Below are positions 1-6,250 of a DNA stretch of 10,978 nucleotides, one piece after another. The translations under genes and the position numbers were made by a program. Source of the stretch: Solirubrobacterales bacterium (GTDB taxonomy: Bacteria; Actinomycetota; Thermoleophilia; Solirubrobacterales; Solirubrobacteraceae); assembly GCA_015655225.1 (NCBI GenBank), contig JAATFK010000365.1:1-10978 (forward strand). The letters run 5' to 3'. Below the pieces are notes generated by a model. It was not told the origin of the DNA and searched no databases. It saw only the letters and a program-made list of their open reading frames with translations. Position 1 is the first letter of the stretch. Each line of letters starts with the position of its first letter.

Positions 1-770
1 CCGGCTCCTACGAGGCCGCGCTGCACGCCGCCGGCGGCGCCGTGGGACTGGTCGACCTGCTGCTGAGCGGCGAGGCCTCGACCGGCTTCAGCGCGCTGCG
101 CCCGCCCGGCCACCACGCCGAGCCGACGCGGCCGATGGGCTTCTGCCTGTTCGACAACGTCGCCGTCGCGGCACGCCACGCGATCTACGCGCACGGCCTC
201 CAGCGCGTCCTGATCCTCGACTGGGACGTGCACCACGGGAACGGCACGAACGCGGCGTTCCACGACAGCGCCGAGGTGCTGTTCGTCTCCCTGCACCAGT
301 CGCCGCTCTATCCCGGCACCGGGCCGGCGAGCGACGTGGGGAGCGGCGACGGGATCGGCTACACCGTCAACCTTCCGGTCGCGCCGGGGGCCGGGGACGC
401 GACGTTCGTCTCGCTGGTCGAGCACGTCGTCGCGCCGATCGCGCGGGCCTACATGCCGCAGCTGGTGCTGATCTCCGCCGGCTTCGACGCCCACCGCGAC
501 GACCCGCTCGCCGAGCTGGAGCTGACCGAGGCGGGCTTCGCGACGATGGCGGGCACGATGCGGCGGCTCGCGGCCGAGTTGGAGGCGCCGCTCGGCGGCG
601 TTCTGGAGGGCGGCTACGACCTCGACGCCCTCGCCTCCTCGACGCTCGCGACGCTCGAGGTCCTGACGGCGGCCGAGCCGCCGCGCGCGTTCGATCCGCC
701 GCTGGCGCCTGAGGCGCGGGCGGCGATCGCGCGGGTCGCCGAGCACTGGCCGGCGCTGGCGGGGCGCTAG
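1..770 (+). CDS. Histone deacetylase-like zinc amidohydrolase (class II / AcuC-type), 5' end missing
   Basis: The reading frame is already open at base 3 and ends at TAG 768-770, so about 255 C-terminal residues are present and the true start lies left of the window. Seen in order (fragment numbering): RPPGHHAEP with the paired catalytic histidines (about 37-38); LDWDVHHGNGT with zinc ligands Asp75 and His77; SAGFDAHRDDP with the third zinc ligand Asp162; LEGGYD with the transition-state Tyr205. All catalytic positions expected for the arginase/deacetylase fold are intact. The GGYD form fits bacterial class II HDAC, acetylpolyamine amidohydrolase and AcuC-like enzymes, which remove acetyl groups from acetyl-lysine proteins or acetylpolyamines in the cytoplasm. 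Which substrate is used cannot be told from sequence. The gene converges on the minus-strand operon, with 26 bases between stop codons. Confidence 0.93.
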   Translation, partial: GSYEAALHAAGGAVGLVDLLLSGEASTGFSALRPPGHHAEPTRPMGFCLFDNVAVAARHAIYAHGLQRVLILDWDVHHGNGTNAAFHDSAEVLFVSLHQSPLYPGTGPASDVGSGDGIGYTVNLPVAPGAGDATFVSLVEHVVAPIARAYMPQLVLISAGFDAHRDDPLAELELTEAGFATMAGTMRRLAAELEAPLGGVLEGGYDLDALASSTLATLEVLTAAEPPRAFDPPLAPEARAAIARVAEHWPALAGR

Positions 771-778
771 CGCCCCGC
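759..778. terminator. Perfect 20-bp palindrome across the HDAC stop codon, possible bidirectional terminator
   Basis: Bases 759-778 form a perfect palindrome with core GGGGCGCTAGCGCCCC (761-776) that contains the TAG stop of the deacetylase gene. It would fold as a GC hairpin in RNA from either strand and sits between two converging genes, where a shared terminator is expected. There is no T-tract on either side, so it is not a classic intrinsic terminator. The role is inferred. Confidence 0.4.
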
Positions 779-796
779 GCCCGGCCGCCCTCCGCG

Positions 797-1333
797 CTAC
801 TTCGTCGTCGGCGGCTGCGCCGGGGTTGCCGCGTTCGTCGCAACGCCGGGGGTCGTGGTGGCGCCGGGGGTGGTGGTCGGCGACGCGGACGTCGTGGTGG
901 CCGCGCCGGGCGTGGTCGTGGCGCCCGGGGTCGTGGTCGCGGCACCGGGCGTCGTCGTGACGCTCGGCGTCGTCGTGCTCGGCGCGGTGACGGTCGTGCC
1001 GGGGGCGATCACGGGCGCGGCCGGAACCGTCGCGCTGACGCCGGGGGTCCCGGCCGGGACGGTGATCGTCGTGCCCGCCGGGGTGGCGTTCTCGCCCTTC
1101 CCCAGCACCGCGACGAGCGCGACCGCGATCCCCGCCGCGACGAGCGCGAGGGCCAGCACGGTCGCGAGGATCGGGACGCGCCAGTTCGGGGGCGGGTGGA
1201 CGCGCGTGCGGGCGGCGAGGCCGCACTCCAGGCACCAGTCCTGGTTCTCGGAGAGGGCGTTGCCGCAGCGCGGGCAGAGCATCGTGCCCGGCGTCGTGGT
1301 CGAGGGGCGCTCGTGGGGGTGCGTGACCGTCAC
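797..1333 (-). CDS. Zinc-ribbon, single-pass membrane protein with Thr/Pro repeat tail (unknown function)
   Basis: 178 aa, GTG start at 1333. The start is chosen because it overlaps the stop of the upstream gene as GTGA; an internal ATG at residue 18, just before the zinc ribbon, is the alternative. Seen in order: a zinc ribbon CPRC...WCLEC with four cysteines (20, 23, 34, 37); a hydrophobic helix at about 53-77; then about 100 residues of low complexity rich in Thr, Pro, Ala and Gly, with repeated TTTPGA units from about 118 to 164. There is no signal peptide before the ribbon, so the likely layout is ribbon in the cytoplasm, one membrane pass, and the Thr/Pro tail outside or in the wall. 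Such tails are often wall-spanning or O-glycosylated, but that is inference. It is the last gene of an operon with a glycosyltransferase and a second zinc-ribbon protein. I do not recognise the family as a whole. Confidence 0.75.
   Translation of the reverse strand: MTVTHPHERPSTTTPGTMLCPRCGNALSENQDWCLECGLAARTRVHPPPNWRVPILATVLALALVAAGIAVALVAVLGKGENATPAGTTITVPAGTPGVSATVPAAPVIAPGTTVTAPSTTTPSVTTTPGAATTTPGATTTPGAATTTSASPTTTPGATTTPGVATNAATPAQPPTTK
842..979 (-). repeat. Degenerate 15-18-base tandem repeat encoding TTTPGA units
   Basis: This stretch codes for the repeated TTTPG/TTTPGA/TTTPGAA tail of the zinc-ribbon membrane protein. Units vary in length (five, six or seven residues, with one SASP break) and in codons, so it is a diverged coding repeat rather than a fresh microsatellite. 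Length variation between strains would be expected here. Confidence 0.65.
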
Positions 1334-2466
1334 GAGGGCGGCGGCGACGGCGGCTCGGGGGAGTCCTCGCCCGGCGTCTTCTGCGGCGACGCGGGCGGCG
1401 TCGGCAGCGGTGGCAGCGCGGCGGTGTCGAGCTGGCGGACAGGGGGAGGCGTCGGCGGCGACTGCAGCTCGGGCTGCGGAGCGGGAGCCGGCGCGGGCGT
1501 GGGGGCCGGCGCCGGTGCGGGGGCGGCCAGCGCCGGGGGCGCGGCGGGAGGCAGAGCGGGGGTCGGGGCGGCGGGCGGCGGGGTCGGGAGGACTGGGACC
1601 TGCGCCGGGCCCTGGACCGCGCCGCCGAGGGCGGCGCCGCAGTGCGAGCAGAAGCGGTCGGCGCTGCCGAAGAGGGAGAAGCAGCGCGGGCAGGTGCCGC
1701 CGATCCCGGGCTCGCGCACGTCGCGCAGCTCACGGCGCTCGTCGAGCGCCTGCTCGAGCGCGCGCAGCTCGTCGTCGCTCGCGCGGATCTGGTCGATCTT
1801 CTGGGCGATCAGGTCGTCGCGCTTGCGCTCGAAGCGACGCAGGTCGAAGGCGAGGCCGCCGAGGTCGCGCACCTGCAGCTCTCGCACCTTGCGCAGATAG
1901 CGCAGCCGCCGTCGCATCTTCCCGCGCTCCCGGAAGCCGGCACGACGCTCCTGCTCGACCACGGGCGCCGCGGTGGCGGCGTCGGCGGCGGGCGCGGAGG
2001 GATCGGGCGGCGGGGTCGCGTCGCCGGTCGGCGTCGCGACGGCAGTCCCGGGCGCCGGGCTGCCGGCGGCGGGCGGCGTTCTGTCCGCTCCGCTCGGCAC
2101 GACCGCCGCGCCGGCACCGTTGTGGGCAGCACCGCTCTCAGGGCCGGCGTGCTCCGCGGCCGGGGCAGCGGCCGCGCCCGCGGCCCCCGCGGGCGGCGTG
2201 TCCGTGGCGTCCGGAACAGCGTCACCACCCGCGACGGCGTCGAGCTTCTGGGTCGGCGTGTCGGGGCCGGACGTGGGCGTCGGCGGGGTCACCTCTGTCT
2301 GAGACGGGTCGGAGGGACCGGAAGTTGCGGCCGAGGCGTCGTTCGCGGTGTCGGGCAGGCCGAGCCCCGCACCGTCTCCCTCGCCGGCAGGCGTCGCCGT
2401 GGGCGTCGTCGCTGCGTCGGGATCGTCGGCACGGCGGCGTGTGATGCGTTGGAACAGGCCGCTCAT
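1330..2466 (-). CDS. Zinc-ribbon/coiled-coil protein with disordered Ala/Pro arms (unknown function)
   Basis: 378 aa, ATG start at 2466, overlapping the glycosyltransferase stop as ATGA. The frame stays open far upstream, but that part lies inside the glycosyltransferase gene and is not coding. Seen in order: a short basic start (MSGLFQRITRRR); about 150 residues of Ala/Pro/Thr/Asp-rich, probably disordered chain; a charged, helix-forming, probably coiled-coil block at about 170-252 (RRRLRYLRKVRELQVRDLGG onward); a zinc ribbon CPRC...CSHC with cysteines 259, 262, 273 and 276; and a Pro-rich tail with an Ala-Pro run at about 314-331. No membrane helix or signal peptide is visible, so it is probably cytosolic. 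The conserved-looking core is the helical block plus ribbon; the arms look free to drift. The stop overlaps the next gene as GTGA. The function is not recognised. A scaffold or adaptor role is only a guess from the architecture. Confidence 0.75.
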   Translation of the reverse strand: MSGLFQRITRRRADDPDAATTPTATPAGEGDGAGLGLPDTANDASAATSGPSDPSQTEVTPPTPTSGPDTPTQKLDAVAGGDAVPDATDTPPAGAAGAAAAPAAEHAGPESGAAHNGAGAAVVPSGADRTPPAAGSPAPGTAVATPTGDATPPPDPSAPAADAATAAPVVEQERRAGFRERGKMRRRLRYLRKVRELQVRDLGGLAFDLRRFERKRDDLIAQKIDQIRASDDELRALEQALDERRELRDVREPGIGGTCPRCFSLFGSADRFCSHCGAALGGAVQGPAQVPVLPTPPPAAPTPALPPAAPPALAAPAPAPAPTPAPAPAPQPELQSPPTPPPVRQLDTAALPPLPTPPASPQKTPGEDSPEPPSPPPS

Positions 2467-3473
2467 CGGTTGGCGGACGCCACGTCTCCTGCCCTGGCGG
2501 CGTCTGCGCGGCGAGTATAGCGACGGAGCCGGCCGCTCCCGGACCCCCGCGACTCGGCCGCGACGGCCTCCCACGCGACCGCGACACGCTCGGCCATCCG
2601 CTCCGCCGAGAAGAGCGCCGAGCGCGCACGGCCGTCGATCCGGGGGTCGTCCGCTGCCAGGTGCGGTGCCAGCGCGGCGCGCCAGACGCCGGCGTCGAAC
2701 GGTGCGCAGTAGGCACCCTCGATCCCCGCGAGCGCGAGCGCGTGGATGCCGGTCGGCGTCGCGAGCACCGGCACGTCGCAGGCGAGCGCCTCCAGCACGG
2801 CGAGGCCGAAGCCCTCGTGGTCGGACGGGATCAGCACCGCGTTGGCGGCGTTGACGAAATCGGGGACGACCTCGGGCGCGACGGCGCCGAGCGTCAGCAG
2901 CTCGACGTCGCCGGCGACCTCCCGCGCGCGGTCGAAGCGCTTGCCGGCGCGCGCCGGGTCGGCCGGGAAGAGGAGCAGCGGCGCGTCCGGATCGAGCCCG
3001 AGTCGCGCGCGGGCCTCCGCGCGCGGGATCCTGCTGAAGCGCCCGAGGTCGACGCCGCACGGCAGGACGGCGATGCGCCGGCGGGTGCCGGCGCCGGGGA
3101 TCAGCTCCGCGAGCGAGGCCGAGACGGTCGCCGCCAGCGTCGTGAACGGGAGCGCCGCGCGGCTCAGCCGGCCGCTGCGCGGATGCGCGAGGTCGGTGCC
3201 GTGGAACGTCACGACGTGCGGCGCGCGGACCGCGAGCGCCGGCCACGCGGTCAGGCCGAAGTGCGCGTGGACCACGTCGAAGCGCTCGCGGCGGTAGCGA
3301 CGGCGCAGCTCGAGCGCCGCGCGCGGATAGGAGCGCACACCGGGGGGGAAGGCGAACAGCTCGACCTCGAGCCCTTCGCGCCGGCGCAGCGCCTCGACCT
3401 GGTCGGCGACGAAGCGCCCGAGCGCGGGCCGCTCGGGCGACGGGTACATGTTCGTGACGACGAGGGCGCGCAT
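2463..3473 (-). CDS. GT4-family glycosyltransferase (GT-B fold)
   Basis: 336 aa from ATG 3473. This start puts the first beta-strand (MRALVVTNMYPS) at the N-terminus as usual for the family; an in-frame GTG 14 codons upstream adds a tail unlike the family. Seen: Gly-Arg loop PALGRFVADQ (16-25), VVHAHFG (67-73), VTFHGTD (88-94), PCGVDLGRF (138-146), and the donor-site motif EGFGLAVLE with the family E-x7-E pair (Glu220, Glu228). GT4 enzymes move a sugar from a nucleotide-sugar donor to a lipid, glycan or small-molecule acceptor on the inner face of the membrane. Donor and acceptor cannot be read from sequence. The usual 'GRL-x-x-EKG' strand is replaced by FPADPARAGKR, a common variation. It is first in the operon with two zinc-ribbon proteins. 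No clear Shine-Dalgarno is seen; a possible -10 (TACGCT, bases 3490-3485 on the minus strand) would give a very short leader. Confidence 0.88.
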   Translation of the reverse strand: MRALVVTNMYPSPERPALGRFVADQVEALRRREGLEVELFAFPPGVRSYPRAALELRRRYRRERFDVVHAHFGLTAWPALAVRAPHVVTFHGTDLAHPRSGRLSRAALPFTTLAATVSASLAELIPGAGTRRRIAVLPCGVDLGRFSRIPRAEARARLGLDPDAPLLLFPADPARAGKRFDRAREVAGDVELLTLGAVAPEVVPDFVNAANAVLIPSDHEGFGLAVLEALACDVPVLATPTGIHALALAGIEGAYCAPFDAGVWRAALAPHLAADDPRIDGRARSALFSAERMAERVAVAWEAVAAESRGSGSGRLRRYTRRADAARAGDVASANR

Positions 3474-3611
3474 CGCGTCGCGGCAGCGTACCCGTCCGTC
3501 GCGCACTCCCTGCACGAGCCCGTGCGCCTTTTGTCACCACCGCGTCTCGATTCGTCACAGGCCTCCATCGCAGACTCCTCCACATGCTCAGCGACCGACG
3601 AGGAGGACGAG
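3474..3611. promoter_or_regulatory. Divergent intergenic control region (glycosyltransferase / prepilin)
   Basis: 138 bases between divergent starts. On the minus strand, TACGCT (3490-3485) is a plausible -10 for the glycosyltransferase operon. On the plus strand AGGAGG at 3601-3606, five bases before ATG 3612, is a strong ribosome binding site for the prepilin. GTCAC occurs twice (3533-3537 and 3554-3558), exactly 21 bases apart on the same strand, the spacing of two helical turns, and could be a regulator site. No convincing -35 is seen for either direction. Confidence 0.35.
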
Positions 3612-3830
3612 ATGATCTACCGCCTGATGGGGCGGCTGCACCTGCTGTGGGCGACCGTCATACGGGGCGAGCGGGGACAGGGGACGGTCGAGTACGTCGC
3701 CCTGATCCTGCTGGTCGCGGCGCTGCTGGCGGGCATCGTGGCGGCGACGAAGGGGACGAAGTTCAGCACCGGCGGGATCGCCGAGGCGATCGTCAAGCAG
3801 ATGAGAGCCGCGCTCGACTCGATCAAGTAG
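3612..3830 (+). CDS. Flp/Tad-type IVb prepilin-like small protein
   Basis: 72 aa, ATG 3612 preceded by AGGAGG with a 5-base gap, which fixes the start. The sequence RGQGTVEYVALILLVAALL shows a prepilin site: cleavage after Gly22, then Glu at mature +5 (Glu27) and Tyr at +6 (Tyr28), leading straight into a hydrophobic helix (about 29-46). That E-Y pair and short length match Flp/IVb pilins, which are cleaved by a TadV-type prepilin peptidase and assembled by the Tad machinery. Leader about 22 residues, mature chain about 50, with an amphipathic end (IAEAIVKQMRAALDSIK). No tad assembly genes lie in the window, so it is an isolated pilin gene here. It could instead serve as a small TadE-like pseudopilin. 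A GC hairpin starts at the stop codon. Confidence 0.8.
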   Translation: MIYRLMGRLHLLWATVIRGERGQGTVEYVALILLVAALLAGIVAATKGTKFSTGGIAEAIVKQMRAALDSIK

Positions 3831-3846
3831 CGCCGGGCGCCGGCGC
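3830..3846 (+). terminator. GC hairpin at the prepilin stop codon, possible terminator
   Basis: GCGCCGG (3830-3836) and CCGGCGC (3840-3846) form a 7-bp all-GC stem with a GCG loop, starting at the last base of the TAG stop. There is no T-tract, so termination is only plausible. The rest of 3847-3926 is almost pure G+C with further overlapping inverted repeats and no gene seen. Confidence 0.3.
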
Positions 3847-3926
3847 GCGCGACGGCGGACCGGGGCCGCCGCTCGCGCCGCCGGCGCGCGGGCGCCGCCT
3901 CCGTCTCGCGCGCCCGCGGCTCCGTC

Positions 3927-3941
3927 GGTGGCTCTGCCACC
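3927..3941 (+). promoter_or_regulatory. Hairpin abutting the murI start codon
   Basis: GGTGGC (3927-3932) and GCCACC (3936-3941) form a perfect 6-bp stem with a TCT loop, and the very next base is the A of the murI ATG. The only purine-rich, Shine-Dalgarno-like bases (GGTGG) are inside the stem. If ATG 3942 is the real start, this hairpin could limit translation. The alternative GTG at 3951 would place it further upstream. Regulation is inferred. Confidence 0.35.
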
Positions 3942-4805
3942 ATGGTCGGCGTGCCGACGCTCGACCGACCCGCTCGCGAACGGCCGATCGCCGTCTTCGA
4001 CTCCGGCGTCGGCGGCCTGACGGTGCTCCACGAGCTGCTCGTCTCGCTGCCGGGCGAGGAGTTCCTGTACCTCGGCGACACGGCCCGCTTCCCGTATGGC
4101 GAGAAGTCGCAGGAGCAGCTGCGGACCTACGCGGTCGAGATCGCCGACCACCTCGTGGCGGCCGGTGCGAAGCTGCTCGTCGTCGCCTGTGGCTCGGCCT
4201 CGGCGGCGGCGCTGCCGCTGCTGGAGGAGCACCTGGCGGGGACGGAGGTGGATGTCGTCGGGGTGATCGTGCCGGCGGCGCAGCTGGCGGTCGAGGCGAC
4301 CGCGAACGGCCGCGTCGGCGTGCTCGCGACGCCGGCGACGATCGCGAGCGGCGCGTTCGCCGAGGCGATCGCGGGCAGCGACCGGCATGTGCGCGTCACG
4401 AGCGTCGCCTGCCCGGACCTCGCGCCGCTGATCCAGAGCGGGGTGCCACTCGACGAGGACGCCGTCGCGATCGTGCGGCGCTACACCGCGCAGCTGCGCG
4501 CGGCCGACGTCGACACAGCGATCCTCGGCTGCACGCACTATCCGCTCTTCGCGCCGATCCTGCAGCGGATGCTCGGGCGCTCGGTCCGGCTCGTGACCTC
4601 GGGGCAGGGGATCGTCCGCAGCGTCGAGCGGGCGCTCGGAGCGCGCGGGCTGTTGAGCGAGCGCGAGGGGGAGGGCGAGTACCGCTTTCACTGCACCGGC
4701 GACGTCGAGGCGTTCCGCACGCTCGGGACCCGCTTCCTCCAGATGCCGCTCGGGACGATCGAGCACGTCACGCTGGCGCCGTCCGCCGGGGCGCTCGCCG
4801 CATGA
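3942..4805 (+). CDS. murI: Glutamate racemase with atypical first active-site loop
   Basis: 287 aa. It makes D-glutamate from L-glutamate in the cytoplasm for peptidoglycan. Seen: IAVFDSGVGGLTV (Asp20, Ser21), LGDTARFPYG (44-53), VVACGSASA with catalytic Cys83, and LGCTHYP with the second catalytic Cys197 followed by Thr198-His199; also TGDVEAF and the C-terminal TIEHVTL typical of MurI. Both cysteines are present. Odd: the loop after Cys83 reads Gly84-Ser85, where the family nearly always has Asn-Thr (or Asn-Ser) contacting the substrate, and the usual 'VIEPGA' and 'DSG' positions read VIVPAA and TSG. It could therefore be a diverged racemase or one of two paralogs. Start: ATG 3942 gives a 15-residue lead before the first strand; GTG 3951 is possible. 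It overlaps rph by ATGA at 4802-4805. Confidence 0.88.
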   Translation: MVGVPTLDRPARERPIAVFDSGVGGLTVLHELLVSLPGEEFLYLGDTARFPYGEKSQEQLRTYAVEIADHLVAAGAKLLVVACGSASAAALPLLEEHLAGTEVDVVGVIVPAAQLAVEATANGRVGVLATPATIASGAFAEAIAGSDRHVRVTSVACPDLAPLIQSGVPLDEDAVAIVRRYTAQLRAADVDTAILGCTHYPLFAPILQRMLGRSVRLVTSGQGIVRSVERALGARGLLSEREGEGEYRFHCTGDVEAFRTLGTRFLQMPLGTIEHVTLAPSAGALAA

Positions 4806-5539
4806 GCACGGTCGAGCGGCGCGCCGGCCGCGCGCCCGGGGAGCTGCGCCCGGTCGAGATCGAGCCCGGGTTCGTCCGTACCGCGACCGGCTCGGCACTG
4901 ATCTCGGTGGGCGAGACCCGCGTGATCTGCACCGCCTCGGTCGAGGACGGAGTGCCACGCTGGATGGCCGGTCGCGGCAAGGGCTGGGCGACGGCCGAGT
5001 ACGGGATGCTGCCGGCCTCGACCGGGCAGCGCAAGCCGCGCGACGTGACCCGTGGCAGAGCCGACGGGCGCTCGGTCGAGATCCAGCGGCTGATCGGCCG
5101 CTCGCTGCGCGGCGTGGTCGACTTCGAGGCGCTCGGCGAGCGCACGGTCGCGATCGACTGCGACGTGCTGCAAGCCGACGGCGGGACCCGCTGCGCCTCG
5201 ATCACCGGCGGCTTCGTGGCGCTGGCGCTGGCGTTCGAGCGGCTCGTGCGCGAGGGCGCGCTCAAGCGGGCGCCGCTGACCGGCACGGTCGCGGCGGTCT
5301 CGGCAGGCGTCGTCGGCGGCGTGCCCCTGCTCGACCTCGACTACCCCGAGGACTCCAGCGCCGAGGTCGACGCGAACGTCGTGATGACCGGCGAGGGCGG
5401 ACTGATCGAGGTGCAGGCGACCGCCGAGCGGACGCCGCTCTCCCGCGCCCACCTCGACGACCTGCTGGAGCTGGCGGCCGCCGGGATCGCCGAGCTGCGC
5501 CTCGCGCAGGACGCCGCGATCGAGGAGGGGCGCGGATGA
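4802..5539 (+). CDS. rph: Ribonuclease PH
   Basis: 245 aa, close to the family length of about 240. A phosphate-dependent 3'-to-5' exoribonuclease that trims tRNA and other RNA 3' ends in the cytoplasm, working as a hexamer. Seen: GWATAEYGMLP (61-71), GRSVEIQRLIGRSLR (89-103) with the phosphate-site region, IDCDVLQADGGTR (118-130) followed by ASITGG, and the acidic catalytic stretch LDLDYPEDSSAEVDANVV (177-194, including Asp178, Asp180 and Asp184), then EVQATAE (family form usually EVQGTAE). The start at ATG 4802 overlaps the murI stop, and the stop overlaps the rdgB start as ATGA (5536-5539), so the three genes are probably translated in sequence. The murI-rph-rdgB order is known from other actinobacteria. 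Confidence 0.96.
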   Translation: MSTVERRAGRAPGELRPVEIEPGFVRTATGSALISVGETRVICTASVEDGVPRWMAGRGKGWATAEYGMLPASTGQRKPRDVTRGRADGRSVEIQRLIGRSLRGVVDFEALGERTVAIDCDVLQADGGTRCASITGGFVALALAFERLVREGALKRAPLTGTVAAVSAGVVGGVPLLDLDYPEDSSAEVDANVVMTGEGGLIEVQATAERTPLSRAHLDDLLELAAAGIAELRLAQDAAIEEGRG

Positions 5540-6120
5540 GCCGGCTGCTGCTCGCGACGCGCAACGCCCACAAGCTGCGCGAGTTCGCCCGGCTGATGCC
5601 CGGGCACGAGATCGTGCCGCTGCCCGACGGCGTGGAGCTGCCGCCCGAGGACGGCGAGACGTTCGCCGAGAACGCGCTCGGGAAGGCGCGCGCGGCCGCG
5701 GCGGCGACCGGACAGGCCGCGATCGCCGACGACTCCGGGATCGAGGCCCAGGCGCTCGGCGGCCGGCCGGGGATCCGCTCAGCGCGCTACGCCGGCGAGG
5801 ACGCGACCGACGAGCAGAACCTCGCGAAGCTGCTGGCCGAGGCGCCGCACGGCAGCCCGCTGACCTACGTCTGCGTGATCGCCTGGGTCGATCCGAGTCG
5901 CGGCGAGGAGCGGACCTTCGAGGGCCGCTGCACCGGCCGGCTGGCGGCCGAGCCGCGCGGCGAGGGCGGCTTCGGCTACGACCCGGCGTTCGTGCCCGAC
6001 GACGACATCGGCGGCCCGGCCGGCCCGCGCTCGATGGCGCAGCTGGACGACGCCGAGAAGGACCACATCAGCCATCGTGGCCGCGCGGTCCGCTCGCTGC
6101 TGGCCGCGATCCCCGACTGA
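5536..6120 (+). CDS. rdgB: dITP/XTP pyrophosphatase (RdgB/HAM1 family)
   Basis: 194 aa, normal length. It hydrolyses non-canonical purine nucleoside triphosphates (ITP, dITP, XTP) to the monophosphate and pyrophosphate, keeping them out of DNA and RNA. Seen: the N-terminal TRNAHKLREF (8-17) nucleotide-binding motif, ETFAENALGKA (41-51), the metal-binding ADDSGIEAQALGGRPGIRS (64-82), GEGGFGYDPAF (142-152), and KDHISHRGRA (175-184). Between FVP and SMAQL there is a slightly longer linker (DDDIGGPAGPR) than in most homologues. It is the last gene of the murI-rph-rdgB operon and begins inside the rph stop codon (ATGA). No arginine AGA codons are used, unlike the HU and LysM genes further right. 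Confidence 0.96.
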   Translation: MSRLLLATRNAHKLREFARLMPGHEIVPLPDGVELPPEDGETFAENALGKARAAAAATGQAAIADDSGIEAQALGGRPGIRSARYAGEDATDEQNLAKLLAEAPHGSPLTYVCVIAWVDPSRGEERTFEGRCTGRLAAEPRGEGGFGYDPAFVPDDDIGGPAGPRSMAQLDDAEKDHISHRGRAVRSLLAAIPD

Positions 6121-6164
6121 GGGGCCGGCCGACGCGGCCCGCGCCTGCCCGGATCCGATGTGTG

Positions 6165-6197
6165 CGGTTCTCGGTGTCCATAGAACACCGAGAGCCG
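6165..6197 (+). terminator. Strong 13-bp hairpin downstream of rdgB
   Basis: CGGTTCTCGGTGT (6165-6177) pairs with ACACCGAGAGCCG (6185-6197), 13 pairs including one G-U, with the 7-base loop CCATAGA. It lies 45 bases after the rdgB stop. No T-tract follows, so it may act as a Rho-dependent or RNA-stabilising 3' end rather than an intrinsic terminator. The symmetric core GGTGT...ACACC could alternatively be a DNA operator. Confidence 0.45.
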
Positions 6198-6250
6198 GGC
6201 AGATCCCGATGCGAGGCGACTTTTGGGTCCTATCGACCCATAGATCACCT

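Noticed and set aside
855..2444. Long plus-strand frame opposite the two zinc-ribbon genes
   Set aside because: The product is Arg/Ala/Val-rich without domains. The minus-strand frames contain C4 zinc ribbons and linked start/stop overlaps.
2467..3585. Upstream in-frame extension of the zinc-ribbon/coiled-coil gene (a 751-residue frame)
   Set aside because: It lies within the glycosyltransferase gene in another frame of the same strand, is Arg/Ala-rich low-complexity sequence with no domain, and the ATGA overlap gives a natural start at 2466.
3839..3900. Further GC-only inverted repeats between the prepilin gene and murI
   Set aside because: Sequence this rich in G+C forms many short chance stems; only the stem at the stop codon was kept, at low confidence.
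3588..4958. Minus-strand frame of about 450 codons opposite murI
   Set aside because: It is a shadow of murI, the prepilin gene and the start of rph; Arg/Asp-rich with no motif.
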